The notes under the pieces are model-generated. The model made no database searches. It saw nothing but the letters and a program-made list of their open reading frames with translations, and was not told where the DNA came from. From contig NZ_JAINVG010000012.1 of NCBI RefSeq assembly GCF_020400725.1, positions 81,646-145,645 of the forward strand: 64,000 nt of DNA, written 5' to 3'. Made by a program: the position numbers and the translations under genes. Source of the DNA: Streptomyces sp. NK15101. GTDB taxonomy: Bacteria > Actinomycetota > Actinomycetes > Streptomycetales > Streptomycetaceae. Positions 25,419 through 32,371 of the stretch are shown one piece after another; the first letter of the stretch is position 1; each line of letters begins with the position of its first letter.

Positions 25419-26537
25419 GTGGTCACGACAGCCGCAGCCGTGTGGGGCCGCACCGAACAGCAGGACTTCCGGGCCCGCGTACGGGGCTGTCTGCTCGGTG
25501 GGGCCCTCGGCGACGCCCTGGGCGCGCCCGCCGACGGCCGCACGCTCGCGGAGCTGCGCGAGGCCCACGGCCCCGACGGACTCACGGACCCCGTGCCCGT
25601 CTTCGGCCGCCGCGGCGCCGTCACCGCCGCGACCCAGATGGCCCTGTTCACCGTGGACGGCCTCATCAGGGCCCAGGTCCGCCGGGACACGGGCGCCTGG
25701 CATCCGCCCACCGACGTCCACCGGGCGCATCTGCGCTGGGCCGCCACCCAGCGCGACTGGGGCCCGGACGAGCGGCGCAAGGACAACGGCTGGCTGGCCC
25801 GCGAGGAGTGGCTCTACGCCCGCCGCAATCCGCCCCGCGCCTGCCTCACCGGCCTCGGCGACGACGTCCTCGGCACGCTCGACAGGCCGAAGAACCCGGA
25901 CGCCGCCGACTCCGGCGCGCTCGCCCGCTCCGCCCCCTTCGGGCTGCTCGTCGGCTGGGAGCCGCAGCTCGTCTGCCAGCTCGCCGTGGAGTGCGCGGCG
26001 CAGACGCACGGCGCCCCGGAGGCCGGCCTCGCGGCGGGCGCCTTCGCGGTCACCGTCCACGGGCTCGCGCGCGGCGGCTCCGTGGAGGCGGCGGTGGCCC
26101 GCGCCCTGGAGCAGCTCGCGGTGCGCCCCGGTCACGAGCCGGTGACCGAGGCGCTGAAGGCCGCGCTGACCGCCGTACGGGAGGGGGCGCCGGACGCGGA
26201 CCGGGTGACGGCTCTCGGGGCCGGTGAGGACCGGGCCGAGGGGCAACTGGCGGCGGCGGTCTACTGCGCCCTGGTCGGCGAGGACGTACGGCACGGGCTG
26301 CGGCTCGCGGTGAACCACGACGGGCCCTCGCCGGTGACGGGCGCGCTCACGGGCGCGCTGCTCGGCGCCCTGCACGGCGAGACGGCCCTCCCGCCGGCCT
26401 GGCTGGCCGAGCTGGAGGGCCGCCCGACGGTCCTGGAGCTCGCGGACGACTTCGCGATGGAGATGACCCAGGGCGCGGCCCTGCACGGCGCGGCGGAGTC
26501 CTCCCCGGGCTGGCTGGCGCGTTACCCGAGGGGCTGA
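25419..26537 (+). CDS. ADP-ribosylglycohydrolase-fold protein with lost metal ligands
   Basis: This 372-residue protein starts at GTG 25419 behind GGGGGGAGG. The opening RGCLLGGALGDALGAP is the first signature of the DraG/ARH family, which removes ADP-ribose from proteins using two Mg ions. The two later signatures are degenerate. The expected TDDT reads TAAT (VTAATQMALFT), and the expected GGDxDT reads DGPSPVT before TGALTGALLGALHG. The paired Asp ligands are therefore absent, and the protein is probably not a hydrolase. It may still bind ADP-ribose or NAD-type ligands. Its 3' end overlaps the convergent symporter gene by 16 bp. Confidence 0.8.
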   Translation: MVTTAAAVWGRTEQQDFRARVRGCLLGGALGDALGAPADGRTLAELREAHGPDGLTDPVPVFGRRGAVTAATQMALFTVDGLIRAQVRRDTGAWHPPTDVHRAHLRWAATQRDWGPDERRKDNGWLAREEWLYARRNPPRACLTGLGDDVLGTLDRPKNPDAADSGALARSAPFGLLVGWEPQLVCQLAVECAAQTHGAPEAGLAAGAFAVTVHGLARGGSVEAAVARALEQLAVRPGHEPVTEALKAALTAVREGAPDADRVTALGAGEDRAEGQLAAAVYCALVGEDVRHGLRLAVNHDGPSPVTGALTGALLGALHGETALPPAWLAELEGRPTVLELADDFAMEMTQGAALHGAAESSPGWLARYPRG

Positions 26538-28051
26538 TCCGCCCGCGCGCCCTCCTGCGCGGGGACCGGTCCGCCGTCCGACCCGAGCCGGGCGAGCAGC
26601 GCGTCCCGCTCCGGGGTGTCCTCCGGCTTCACGTACCCGATGAGGACGTACAGGACGAGCGAGGTCGCGAGCGGCGAGACGATCTGGATCTGCAGCTCGA
26701 TGCCGTCGAGGCCGTAGTTGGTGAGCCAGAAGGCGAACAGCCCGGCCGCCCAGGAGACGAGCGCGGCCGTGGGGCCCGACTTCCGGAAGGGGCGCAGCAG
26801 GCCGAGCATGAAGGGGATCGCGATCGGCCCCATGAGTCCGGCGACCCACTTGATGACGACGGTGATGATGTCCTTGAAGGTGGGGGAGTCGACCTGGGTG
26901 GCGACGGCCATCGACAGGCCGAGGAAGGCGATCGTCGACCAGCGGGCGGCGAGCAGTCCGGCCCGTTGGGTCCAGCTCCGCGCGGCCTTGCTGAGGACGG
27001 GCGCGATGTCCCGGGTGAAGACGGCCGCGATGGCGTTGGCGTCGGAGGAGCACATGGCCATGGTGTGCGAGAAGAAGCCGACGACGACGAGCCCGAGGAG
27101 GCCGTGCGGCAGCAGCTGTTCGGTCATGAGGGCGTACGCGTCGGAGCCGTCGGGCTTCTCCGGGTGGACGAGCAGCGGCGCGCACCACATGGGGAAGAAG
27201 AGGACGAGCGGCCAGACGAACCAGAGGACGGCGGAGAGGCGCCCGGAGCGGGTGGCCTCGCGGGCGGACGGGGTGGCCATGTAGCGCTGGGCCTGGTTCC
27301 ACATGCCGCCGCTGTACTCGAAGGTCTTGATGAAGAGGTACGCGAGGAGGAACGTCAGCGTGTACGGGCCGGCCGTGGGGGCGGTGTGGCCCTGGAGCTC
27401 GGGCCGGTCCCACACGGTCCACAGGGCGCTGAGGCCGCCGAGTTCGCCGAGGACCGCGACGAGCATCGCGACGCCGGCGAGGAGCTGGATGACGAACTGG
27501 CCGAGTTCGGTGAGGGCGTCGGCCCAGAGTCCGCCGACGGTGCAGTAGATCCCGGTGACGACGCCGGTGATGAGGATGCCCTGGTTGAGGGAGATGCCGG
27601 TGAAGACGGAGAGCAGGGTCGCGATGGCGGCCCACTTGGCTCCGACGTCGACGATCTTCAGGAGGACGCCGGACCAGGCGAGGGCCTGCTGGGTGGGGAG
27701 GTCGTAGCGGTCCTTGAGGTATTCGAGCGGGGAGGCGACGCGGAGGCGGGAGCGGAGCCGGTTGAGACGGGGTGCGAAGAGGTGGGCGCCGATGGCGATG
27801 CCGATGGCGATGGGGAAGGACCAGGTGACGTAGGAGGTGACGCCGTAGGTGTAGGCGATGCCGGCGTATCCGGTGAACATCACCGCGCTGTAGCCCGACA
27901 TGTGGTGGGAGATGCCGGAGAGCCACCAGGGCATCCGGCCGCCGGCGGTGAAGAAGTCGGAGACGGTGTCCACGCGCTTGTGGGACCAGACGCCGATCGC
28001 GACCATGACGCCGAAGTAGCCGATGAGCACGGCCCAGTCGAGACTGTTCAT
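26522..28051 (-). CDS. Sodium:solute symporter family protein
   Basis: This 509-residue membrane protein starts at ATG 28051, with GGAGGGG upstream. It has about 13 predicted helices and the SSS-family signature GYAGIAYTYGVTSYVTW followed by sodium-site segments. A conserved SHTMAMCSSDANAIAAVFTRDI lies in the second half, as in solute:Na+ symporters for sugars, nucleosides or carboxylates. The substrate is not clear. Its upstream region holds two TGAAC/GTTCA inverted repeats (28084-28190), which suggests a dedicated repressor. The gene overlaps the ADP-ribosylglycohydrolase-like gene tail to tail by 16 bp. Confidence 0.87.
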   Translation of the reverse strand: MNSLDWAVLIGYFGVMVAIGVWSHKRVDTVSDFFTAGGRMPWWLSGISHHMSGYSAVMFTGYAGIAYTYGVTSYVTWSFPIAIGIAIGAHLFAPRLNRLRSRLRVASPLEYLKDRYDLPTQQALAWSGVLLKIVDVGAKWAAIATLLSVFTGISLNQGILITGVVTGIYCTVGGLWADALTELGQFVIQLLAGVAMLVAVLGELGGLSALWTVWDRPELQGHTAPTAGPYTLTFLLAYLFIKTFEYSGGMWNQAQRYMATPSAREATRSGRLSAVLWFVWPLVLFFPMWCAPLLVHPEKPDGSDAYALMTEQLLPHGLLGLVVVGFFSHTMAMCSSDANAIAAVFTRDIAPVLSKAARSWTQRAGLLAARWSTIAFLGLSMAVATQVDSPTFKDIITVVIKWVAGLMGPIAIPFMLGLLRPFRKSGPTAALVSWAAGLFAFWLTNYGLDGIELQIQIVSPLATSLVLYVLIGYVKPEDTPERDALLARLGSDGGPVPAQEGARADQPLG

Positions 28052-28083
28052 TGCGTCCCCTCCATGGGATCCGGTCCGCCTTG

Positions 28084-28190
28084 TGAACGGGGTTCATGGT
28101 GTGGGGAGTTGCAAGGCCCGGACAATGCAAAGGAGGGTCAAGGGCCAGTAAAATCGTTCGCTTCACTGACCCTTGTTCACATCTATGAAC
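28084..28190 (-). promoter_or_regulatory. Two TGAAC/GTTCA inverted repeats upstream of the symporter
   Basis: TGAAC-GGG-GTTCA lies at 28084-28096 and GTTCA-N6-TGAAC at 28175-28190. The stretch between them contains TTGACCCTCC on the minus strand, a possible -35 region. The shared half-site suggests one regulator with two sites around the symporter promoter. The regulator is not identified. Confidence 0.45.
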
Positions 28191-28215
28191 TTGTGGCGTG
28201 GCCTGGGGAAGCGGC

Positions 28216-28998
28216 TCAGCGCATCAGCTCCCCGGCGTTGACCAGCAGCGACTGCCCCGTGATGGCCCGCGCCCGGTCCGAGGCGAGGAAGACCGCCGCC
28301 TCCGCCACGTCCCCGTCCGTCGCGAGCTCGGGCAGTGCCATCCGCTCGGTGAGCCGGGCCAGCACCTCGGCCTCCGGCACCCCCTCGGTGTGTGCGGCGA
28401 ACCGGACGTACGCCTGGACCGGCGGTCCCCACATCCAGCCCGGCAGCACGGTGTTGACCCGGATCCGGTACGGCCCCAGCTCGTGCGCGAGCGAGTACAT
28501 GGCCGAGGTCAGCGCCCCCTTCGAGGCCGCGTACGCCGCCTGCCGCACCTGCGAGGGCGCCGCCACCGCCGACTGCGTCCCGATGAGGACGACCGAACCG
28601 CCGCGCTCCTTCAGTGCCGGCAGGCAGGCCCGGGTCATCCGCAGCGTGCCGAGCAGGTTGACGTCCAGCACCCCCTGCCAGGTCTCGAAGTCCGCGTCCT
28701 CCAGGCCTCCGAAGTAGGAGTCCCAGGCGGCGACGTGGACGACCGCGTCGATACCGCCGAAGCGCTCGACGGCGAGCGCGGCGAGGGCCTCGCACCGCAC
28801 CTCGTCGGTGATGTCCGTGACCCGGTACGCGGTGCGGCGGCCCTCCGGGTCGATCTCCGCCGCGGACTTGGCGAGACTGGCCTCGGTGCGGGCGCCGAGC
28901 ACCGCGTTGCCCCCGTCCCGCACCACAGTCTCCGCGATCCGGTGCCCGAGCCCCGCCCCGACCCCCGACACGACGACCGTCTTCCCCCGGAGCAGCAT
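28216..28998 (-). CDS. SDR-family oxidoreductase
   Basis: This 260-residue protein starts at ATG 28998, with AGGAGGG six bases upstream. Longer upstream frames run through the operator and are rejected. The cofactor loop is SGVGAGLG (11-18), and catalytic residues are Ser143, Tyr156 and Lys160. The usual NNAG is replaced by VHVA, which is tolerated in some subgroups. It is divergent from the EthD-like gene at 29081 across an 82-bp spacer that holds operator copy 6. It is a likely member of the regulon that includes the genes at 6142, 9314 and 11291. Confidence 0.85.
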   Translation of the reverse strand: MLLRGKTVVVSGVGAGLGHRIAETVVRDGGNAVLGARTEASLAKSAAEIDPEGRRTAYRVTDITDEVRCEALAALAVERFGGIDAVVHVAAWDSYFGGLEDADFETWQGVLDVNLLGTLRMTRACLPALKERGGSVVLIGTQSAVAAPSQVRQAAYAASKGALTSAMYSLAHELGPYRIRVNTVLPGWMWGPPVQAYVRFAAHTEGVPEAEVLARLTERMALPELATDGDVAEAAVFLASDRARAITGQSLLVNAGELMR

Positions 28999-29027
28999 CC
29001 GGACCCTCCTCGACCCTGGCCAAGTAT

Positions 29028-29042
29028 CTGACGGTCCGTCAG
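29028..29042. promoter_or_regulatory. Palindromic operator, copy 6 (CTGACGGTCCGTCAG)
   Basis: This is the best copy: the arms CTGACGG/CCGTCAG are perfect over 7 bp around one central T. It lies between the divergent SDR (start 28998) and EthD-like gene (start 29081) and could control both. Confidence 0.7.
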
Positions 29043-29080
29043 AGTAGGAGCCCGGAACCGACATGGGAAGGGGTACGAGA

Positions 29081-29914
29081 GTGAGCGAGGAGACCCGCAG
29101 CGAGACGTACGCGGAACTGGCGGCCGTCGGCCCGTACGGGGTCCGCCCCGGCCACGCGCTGATCACCATGGTCGAACCGCACCCGGGCCAGGAGCACGCG
29201 TACAACCGCTGGTACGAGGACGACCACTACTACGCGGGCGCCATGGCCATGCCCTGGATGTACGCCGGCCGCCGCTGGGTCGCCACCCGCGAACTCCAGC
29301 TCCTGCGCGGCCCGGAGAAGTCCGCTGTCGCCCGGCCGGTCACCACCGGCTGCTACCTCTCCACGTACTGGATCACCGAGGGCCGTTACGACGACCACAT
29401 GAAGTGGACCGTCGGCATCAACAAGCGGCTCAACCGCGACGCCCGCGTCCACCACGCCCGCACCCACGTCTTCACCTCGTTCCAGGACCACGAGGCGACC
29501 GTCTACCGCGACGGGGCGGCGGGCCCCCGCGACTTCCACGCCCTCGACCACCCCTACGCCGGGCTGGTCCTCCAGGTGATCGACGCGGCGGGCCCGGAGG
29601 AGCGGGCGGCCCTGCTCGACCGCCTCCGCACCCGCGACCTGCCCCGCCGCCTCGCCGGCTCACCGGCGGCGATGGTGACGGTCTTCCGCCCGACCCCGCT
29701 GCCCGGCGACCGCATGACGTACGTGAAGCAGGTCGAGGGCGTCGACACCCGGCTGACCCTGCTCTGGTTCCTGGAGGAGGACCCCCGCACGTGCTGGACG
29801 GAGCACTTCGCGGACCTGGAGGCCCTCGGAGCCGGCGACGGCCGGGTCGAACTGGTGGCGCCCTTCATCCCGACGGTCCCGGGCACGGACCGCTACGTGG
29901 ACGAGCTGCGCTGA
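29081..29914 (+). CDS. EthD-like dimeric alpha/beta-barrel protein
   Basis: This 277-residue protein starts at GTG 29081, seven bases after GGAAGGGG; ATG 29063 is an alternative with a poor site. The N-terminal LITMVEPHPGQEHAYNRWYEDDHYYAG resembles the EthD/ferredoxin-like fold (NxWYxxxH), and a second, weaker copy of that fold seems to occupy the C-terminal half. EthD-type proteins accompany oxidative catabolic enzymes. Shared control with the divergent SDR through operator copy 6 is probable. The catalytic role is unknown. Confidence 0.7.
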   Translation: MSEETRSETYAELAAVGPYGVRPGHALITMVEPHPGQEHAYNRWYEDDHYYAGAMAMPWMYAGRRWVATRELQLLRGPEKSAVARPVTTGCYLSTYWITEGRYDDHMKWTVGINKRLNRDARVHHARTHVFTSFQDHEATVYRDGAAGPRDFHALDHPYAGLVLQVIDAAGPEERAALLDRLRTRDLPRRLAGSPAAMVTVFRPTPLPGDRMTYVKQVEGVDTRLTLLWFLEEDPRTCWTEHFADLEALGAGDGRVELVAPFIPTVPGTDRYVDELR

Positions 29915-30011
29915 CTTCGCACGGGCAGAAGCCGAGCCCCCTCGGCCAGGACGGCGGACCGGTCGAGAGGGCTCATTCGTACTGCTGGTGACGGCGCGCA
30001 CGCCCCGGGGC

Positions 30012-30212
30012 TCAGAGGGCCCCGTTGCTCACCTCGCCGACGAAGGCGTTCCACGATCCCGGACCGAAAGAGAGGGACGGGCCCTCGGGAGCCTTCGAGT
30101 CCCGCACCGCGATCGCGGACATGACCGGGGACTTCACTTCGACGCAGGCCCCGTTCCCGCCCGAGTACGAGGACTTCGTCCAGGTGTCCGTACCGCCCTG
30201 GATAATCGCCAT
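30012..30212 (-). CDS. DUF397 protein
   Basis: This 66-residue protein starts at ATG 30212 behind GGAG. It has the diagnostic DUF397 core WTKSSYSGGNGACVEVK followed by VAVRDSKAPEGPSLSF-like residues. In Streptomyces these small proteins are nearly always encoded beside an XRE/DUF5753 regulator, as here (30392-31252). The pairs belong to the whiJ/bld-type families that influence development and antibiotic production, where the DUF397 protein is proposed to antagonise the DNA-binding partner. The two genes lie on the same strand 179 bp apart. Confidence 0.9.
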   Translation of the reverse strand: MAIIQGGTDTWTKSSYSGGNGACVEVKSPVMSAIAVRDSKAPEGPSLSFGPGSWNAFVGEVSNGAL

Positions 30213-30391
30213 GCTGCTCACTCCGGTTCTGCCGAGTAGTGTGTCGCGCCAACGTTCTCGATGGCGTGATCGACGCTACTCGCCGGCCCCGTCCGGTGGG
30301 ACCGGCGTTCACACGTCCGGGTGGCATATTCCAACCGTGCTTCCGTGGGAGCGATCACGGGGTGTACGGTGCCTGCCCCGCCCGCCGGAGC

Positions 30392-31252
30392 TCAGCCCTG
30401 GGCGTGCTTCTTCGCCATCTTCGAGATGAACTCCCGCGTCTGGTCGACGTTCAGCGCCTGCGCCCTGAGGTGCTCGTACATGACGGAGTACTTGCCGACG
30501 TCCTGCGCCTTCTCCAGGTACAGATCGCTCGTCACGCCCTCGATGTAGACGACGCTGGAGTCCGAGGTGTCCGGGAACTCCAGGATCGAGTACTGCCCGC
30601 TGATCCCCGGATGCGCGCCCATCTCGAACGGGATCACCTGCACGGTGACGTGCGGCAGGTGCGACTGCTCGATCAGGTGCTCCAGCTGCTCCACCATCAG
30701 CTGCCGGCTGCCCACGATCCGGTGCAGCGCGCCCTCGTCGATCACCGCCCACAGCCGCAGCGGACGCTCCTCGTCCCGGATCCGCTCCTGGCGGCGGGTC
30801 CGCACCGTGACCCGCTTCTCGATCTCCACCGGAGTCGACTCCGGCATCGCGCCGGAGATCACGGCCTCCGCGTACGCGGGAGTCTGGAGCAGGCCCGGGA
30901 TGATCTGCGACTCGTACATCCGCAGACTCTCCGCGTCCGTCTCCAGACCGATGTAGACGCTGTACGGGATGTCGCCGAAGGCGTGCCACCAGCCCTGCTG
31001 CCGCGAGTCCTTGGCCATCTGCATGAGGGAGTCGACCATGCGCTCGTCCTCGACCTCGTACACGCCGCACAGGTCGCGGACGTCACGCTGGCTGATGGAG
31101 CGACGGCCGTTCTCCAGCCGGCTGATCTTGGACTGGGAGACGAGGAGACGCTCGGCGACCTGTTCGGCCGTCATGTTCTTCGCCTCGCGGAGCTTGCGCA
31201 GCTCCTGGCCCAATCGGCGTCGCCTGACGGTGGGGTTGACGTTGGACGCCAC
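30392..31252 (-). CDS. XRE-family regulator with DUF5753 domain
   Basis: This 286-residue protein starts at GTG 31252, with GGAGG nine bases upstream. A Cro/C1-type helix-turn-helix (about 11-70; MTAEQVAERLLVSQSKISRLENGRR) is followed by a DUF5753 sensor-like domain (about 95-275) with IIPGLLQTPAYAEAV and HLPHVTVQVIPFEMGAH. This is the standard WhiJ-like architecture. It probably represses its own operon and is modulated by the DUF397 partner downstream. Confidence 0.9.
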   Translation of the reverse strand: MASNVNPTVRRRRLGQELRKLREAKNMTAEQVAERLLVSQSKISRLENGRRSISQRDVRDLCGVYEVEDERMVDSLMQMAKDSRQQGWWHAFGDIPYSVYIGLETDAESLRMYESQIIPGLLQTPAYAEAVISGAMPESTPVEIEKRVTVRTRRQERIRDEERPLRLWAVIDEGALHRIVGSRQLMVEQLEHLIEQSHLPHVTVQVIPFEMGAHPGISGQYSILEFPDTSDSSVVYIEGVTSDLYLEKAQDVGKYSVMYEHLRAQALNVDQTREFISKMAKKHAQG

Positions 31253-31356
31253 GGAAACTGCACCTCCGGCTGTCTGCTGCGTAGCTGTGAGTACCTACCG
31301 CTTGGCAGACTGCCACCAATGGCCGGGTGCGCGCTGGGAAAACAGGACAACGCACA

Positions 31357-31389
31357 TGTGCGGGACGGCCGTCCGGACCGTCCCGCACA
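31357..31389 (-). terminator. Terminator after the GPP34 gene
   Basis: A perfect 12-bp stem (31357-31368 with 31378-31389) with a 9-base loop lies about 100 bases past the GPP34 stop, between that gene and the XRE gene on the same strand. Confidence 0.7.
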
Positions 31390-31489
31390 GCTGTGCGGCT
31401 CCCGGTGGTTCATGGTGCGTGGTGCGTGGTGCCGGTTCGTGTCGCCGGCTCGTGGTGCGGGCACGGGTGCTGCCCGTCGCGCGGTCGGG

Positions 31490-32188
31490 TCAGTGCGCGA
31501 CCGCGCGGGCCATGCTGCCGCGAGGCTGCGCCGGGACGCCCGCGGCGCTCCGGCGCGGCTGTGCCGCCGCGCCGTTCTGGACGTCCATCACGGCGTGCGC
31601 CACGAGTCCGCCCATGGGGTCGTGCCGGATCAGGTCGCGCAGCCGGGACCGCGACGACCGTCCTTCGTTGCCGGGGTACAGGTGCTTCCCGAGACCGACC
31701 GCGTGGGCCAGCGCGGCAAGCGCCGCGGTCCGCGGGTCCGGCGGTACGCCGGTGCGGATCGCACTGTCCAGCCGGGCACGGATCTCCCGACTGATCGCCG
31801 TGTCCGTCGCCTGGTAGCGAGTCGTCGGCAACACCCCGCACATCTGGCCCTCCACGGCATGCACCATGCCGCATCGCTCCAGATGCGAGAGATACGTCTG
31901 ACGGAGCCCCAGCCGGGGCCCGCCGATCCAGTGGACGGCCCGAACCGGGCTGCCGCGCCTGCGCAGCAGCTCCAGTGCGGAGTCCAGTGTCGGATCTCCG
32001 GTCGGCCGTGGCATCACCACGGCGATACGATCCCCGTCAGGGGCTATCCGGCCTGCCAGAGCCAGCTCCACTAGCTGTGCTCCGGCCAGACCGAGGTCGA
32101 GCGACTGCGGCTGCGCTGTGGTACCCGTGGTCGGGTCCAGAGCGAGCAGTAGAAGCTCTTCCGGAATAGTTCTGCGGCTCCTGCCCAT
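31490..32188 (-). CDS. GPP34 (GOLPH3/Vps74) family protein
   Basis: This 232-residue protein starts at ATG 32188 behind GGGAGG. TIPEELLLLALDPTTG at the N-terminus and LAGAQLVELALAGRI are the core of the GPP34 family, named from eukaryotic GOLPH3/Vps74, which bind phosphoinositides and glycosyltransferases at the Golgi. Streptomyces genomes carry many copies, with unknown role; membrane phospholipid binding is the best guess from the family. A poorly conserved Arg/Ala tail follows residue about 205. It is divergent from the D,D-carboxypeptidase gene. Confidence 0.87.
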   Translation of the reverse strand: MGRSRRTIPEELLLLALDPTTGTTAQPQSLDLGLAGAQLVELALAGRIAPDGDRIAVVMPRPTGDPTLDSALELLRRRGSPVRAVHWIGGPRLGLRQTYLSHLERCGMVHAVEGQMCGVLPTTRYQATDTAISREIRARLDSAIRTGVPPDPRTAALAALAHAVGLGKHLYPGNEGRSSRSRLRDLIRHDPMGGLVAHAVMDVQNGAAAQPRRSAAGVPAQPRGSMARAVAH

Positions 32189-32371
32189 CCATGCCTCCCC
32201 GCGTGGATGAATGACAGGGTGACCCCTCTCACATTCATCTGTCGAGAGTGCCTGGGTGGTTCATCCGGGAACCGGCAGGTATGTCGTTCTCGTCTAGCAC
32301 GGGAGCCAAGGGGTTCACACAGGACACTGGTAGACGGTTCGGACGTACGCATGACGCATGGAGGAGGCACG

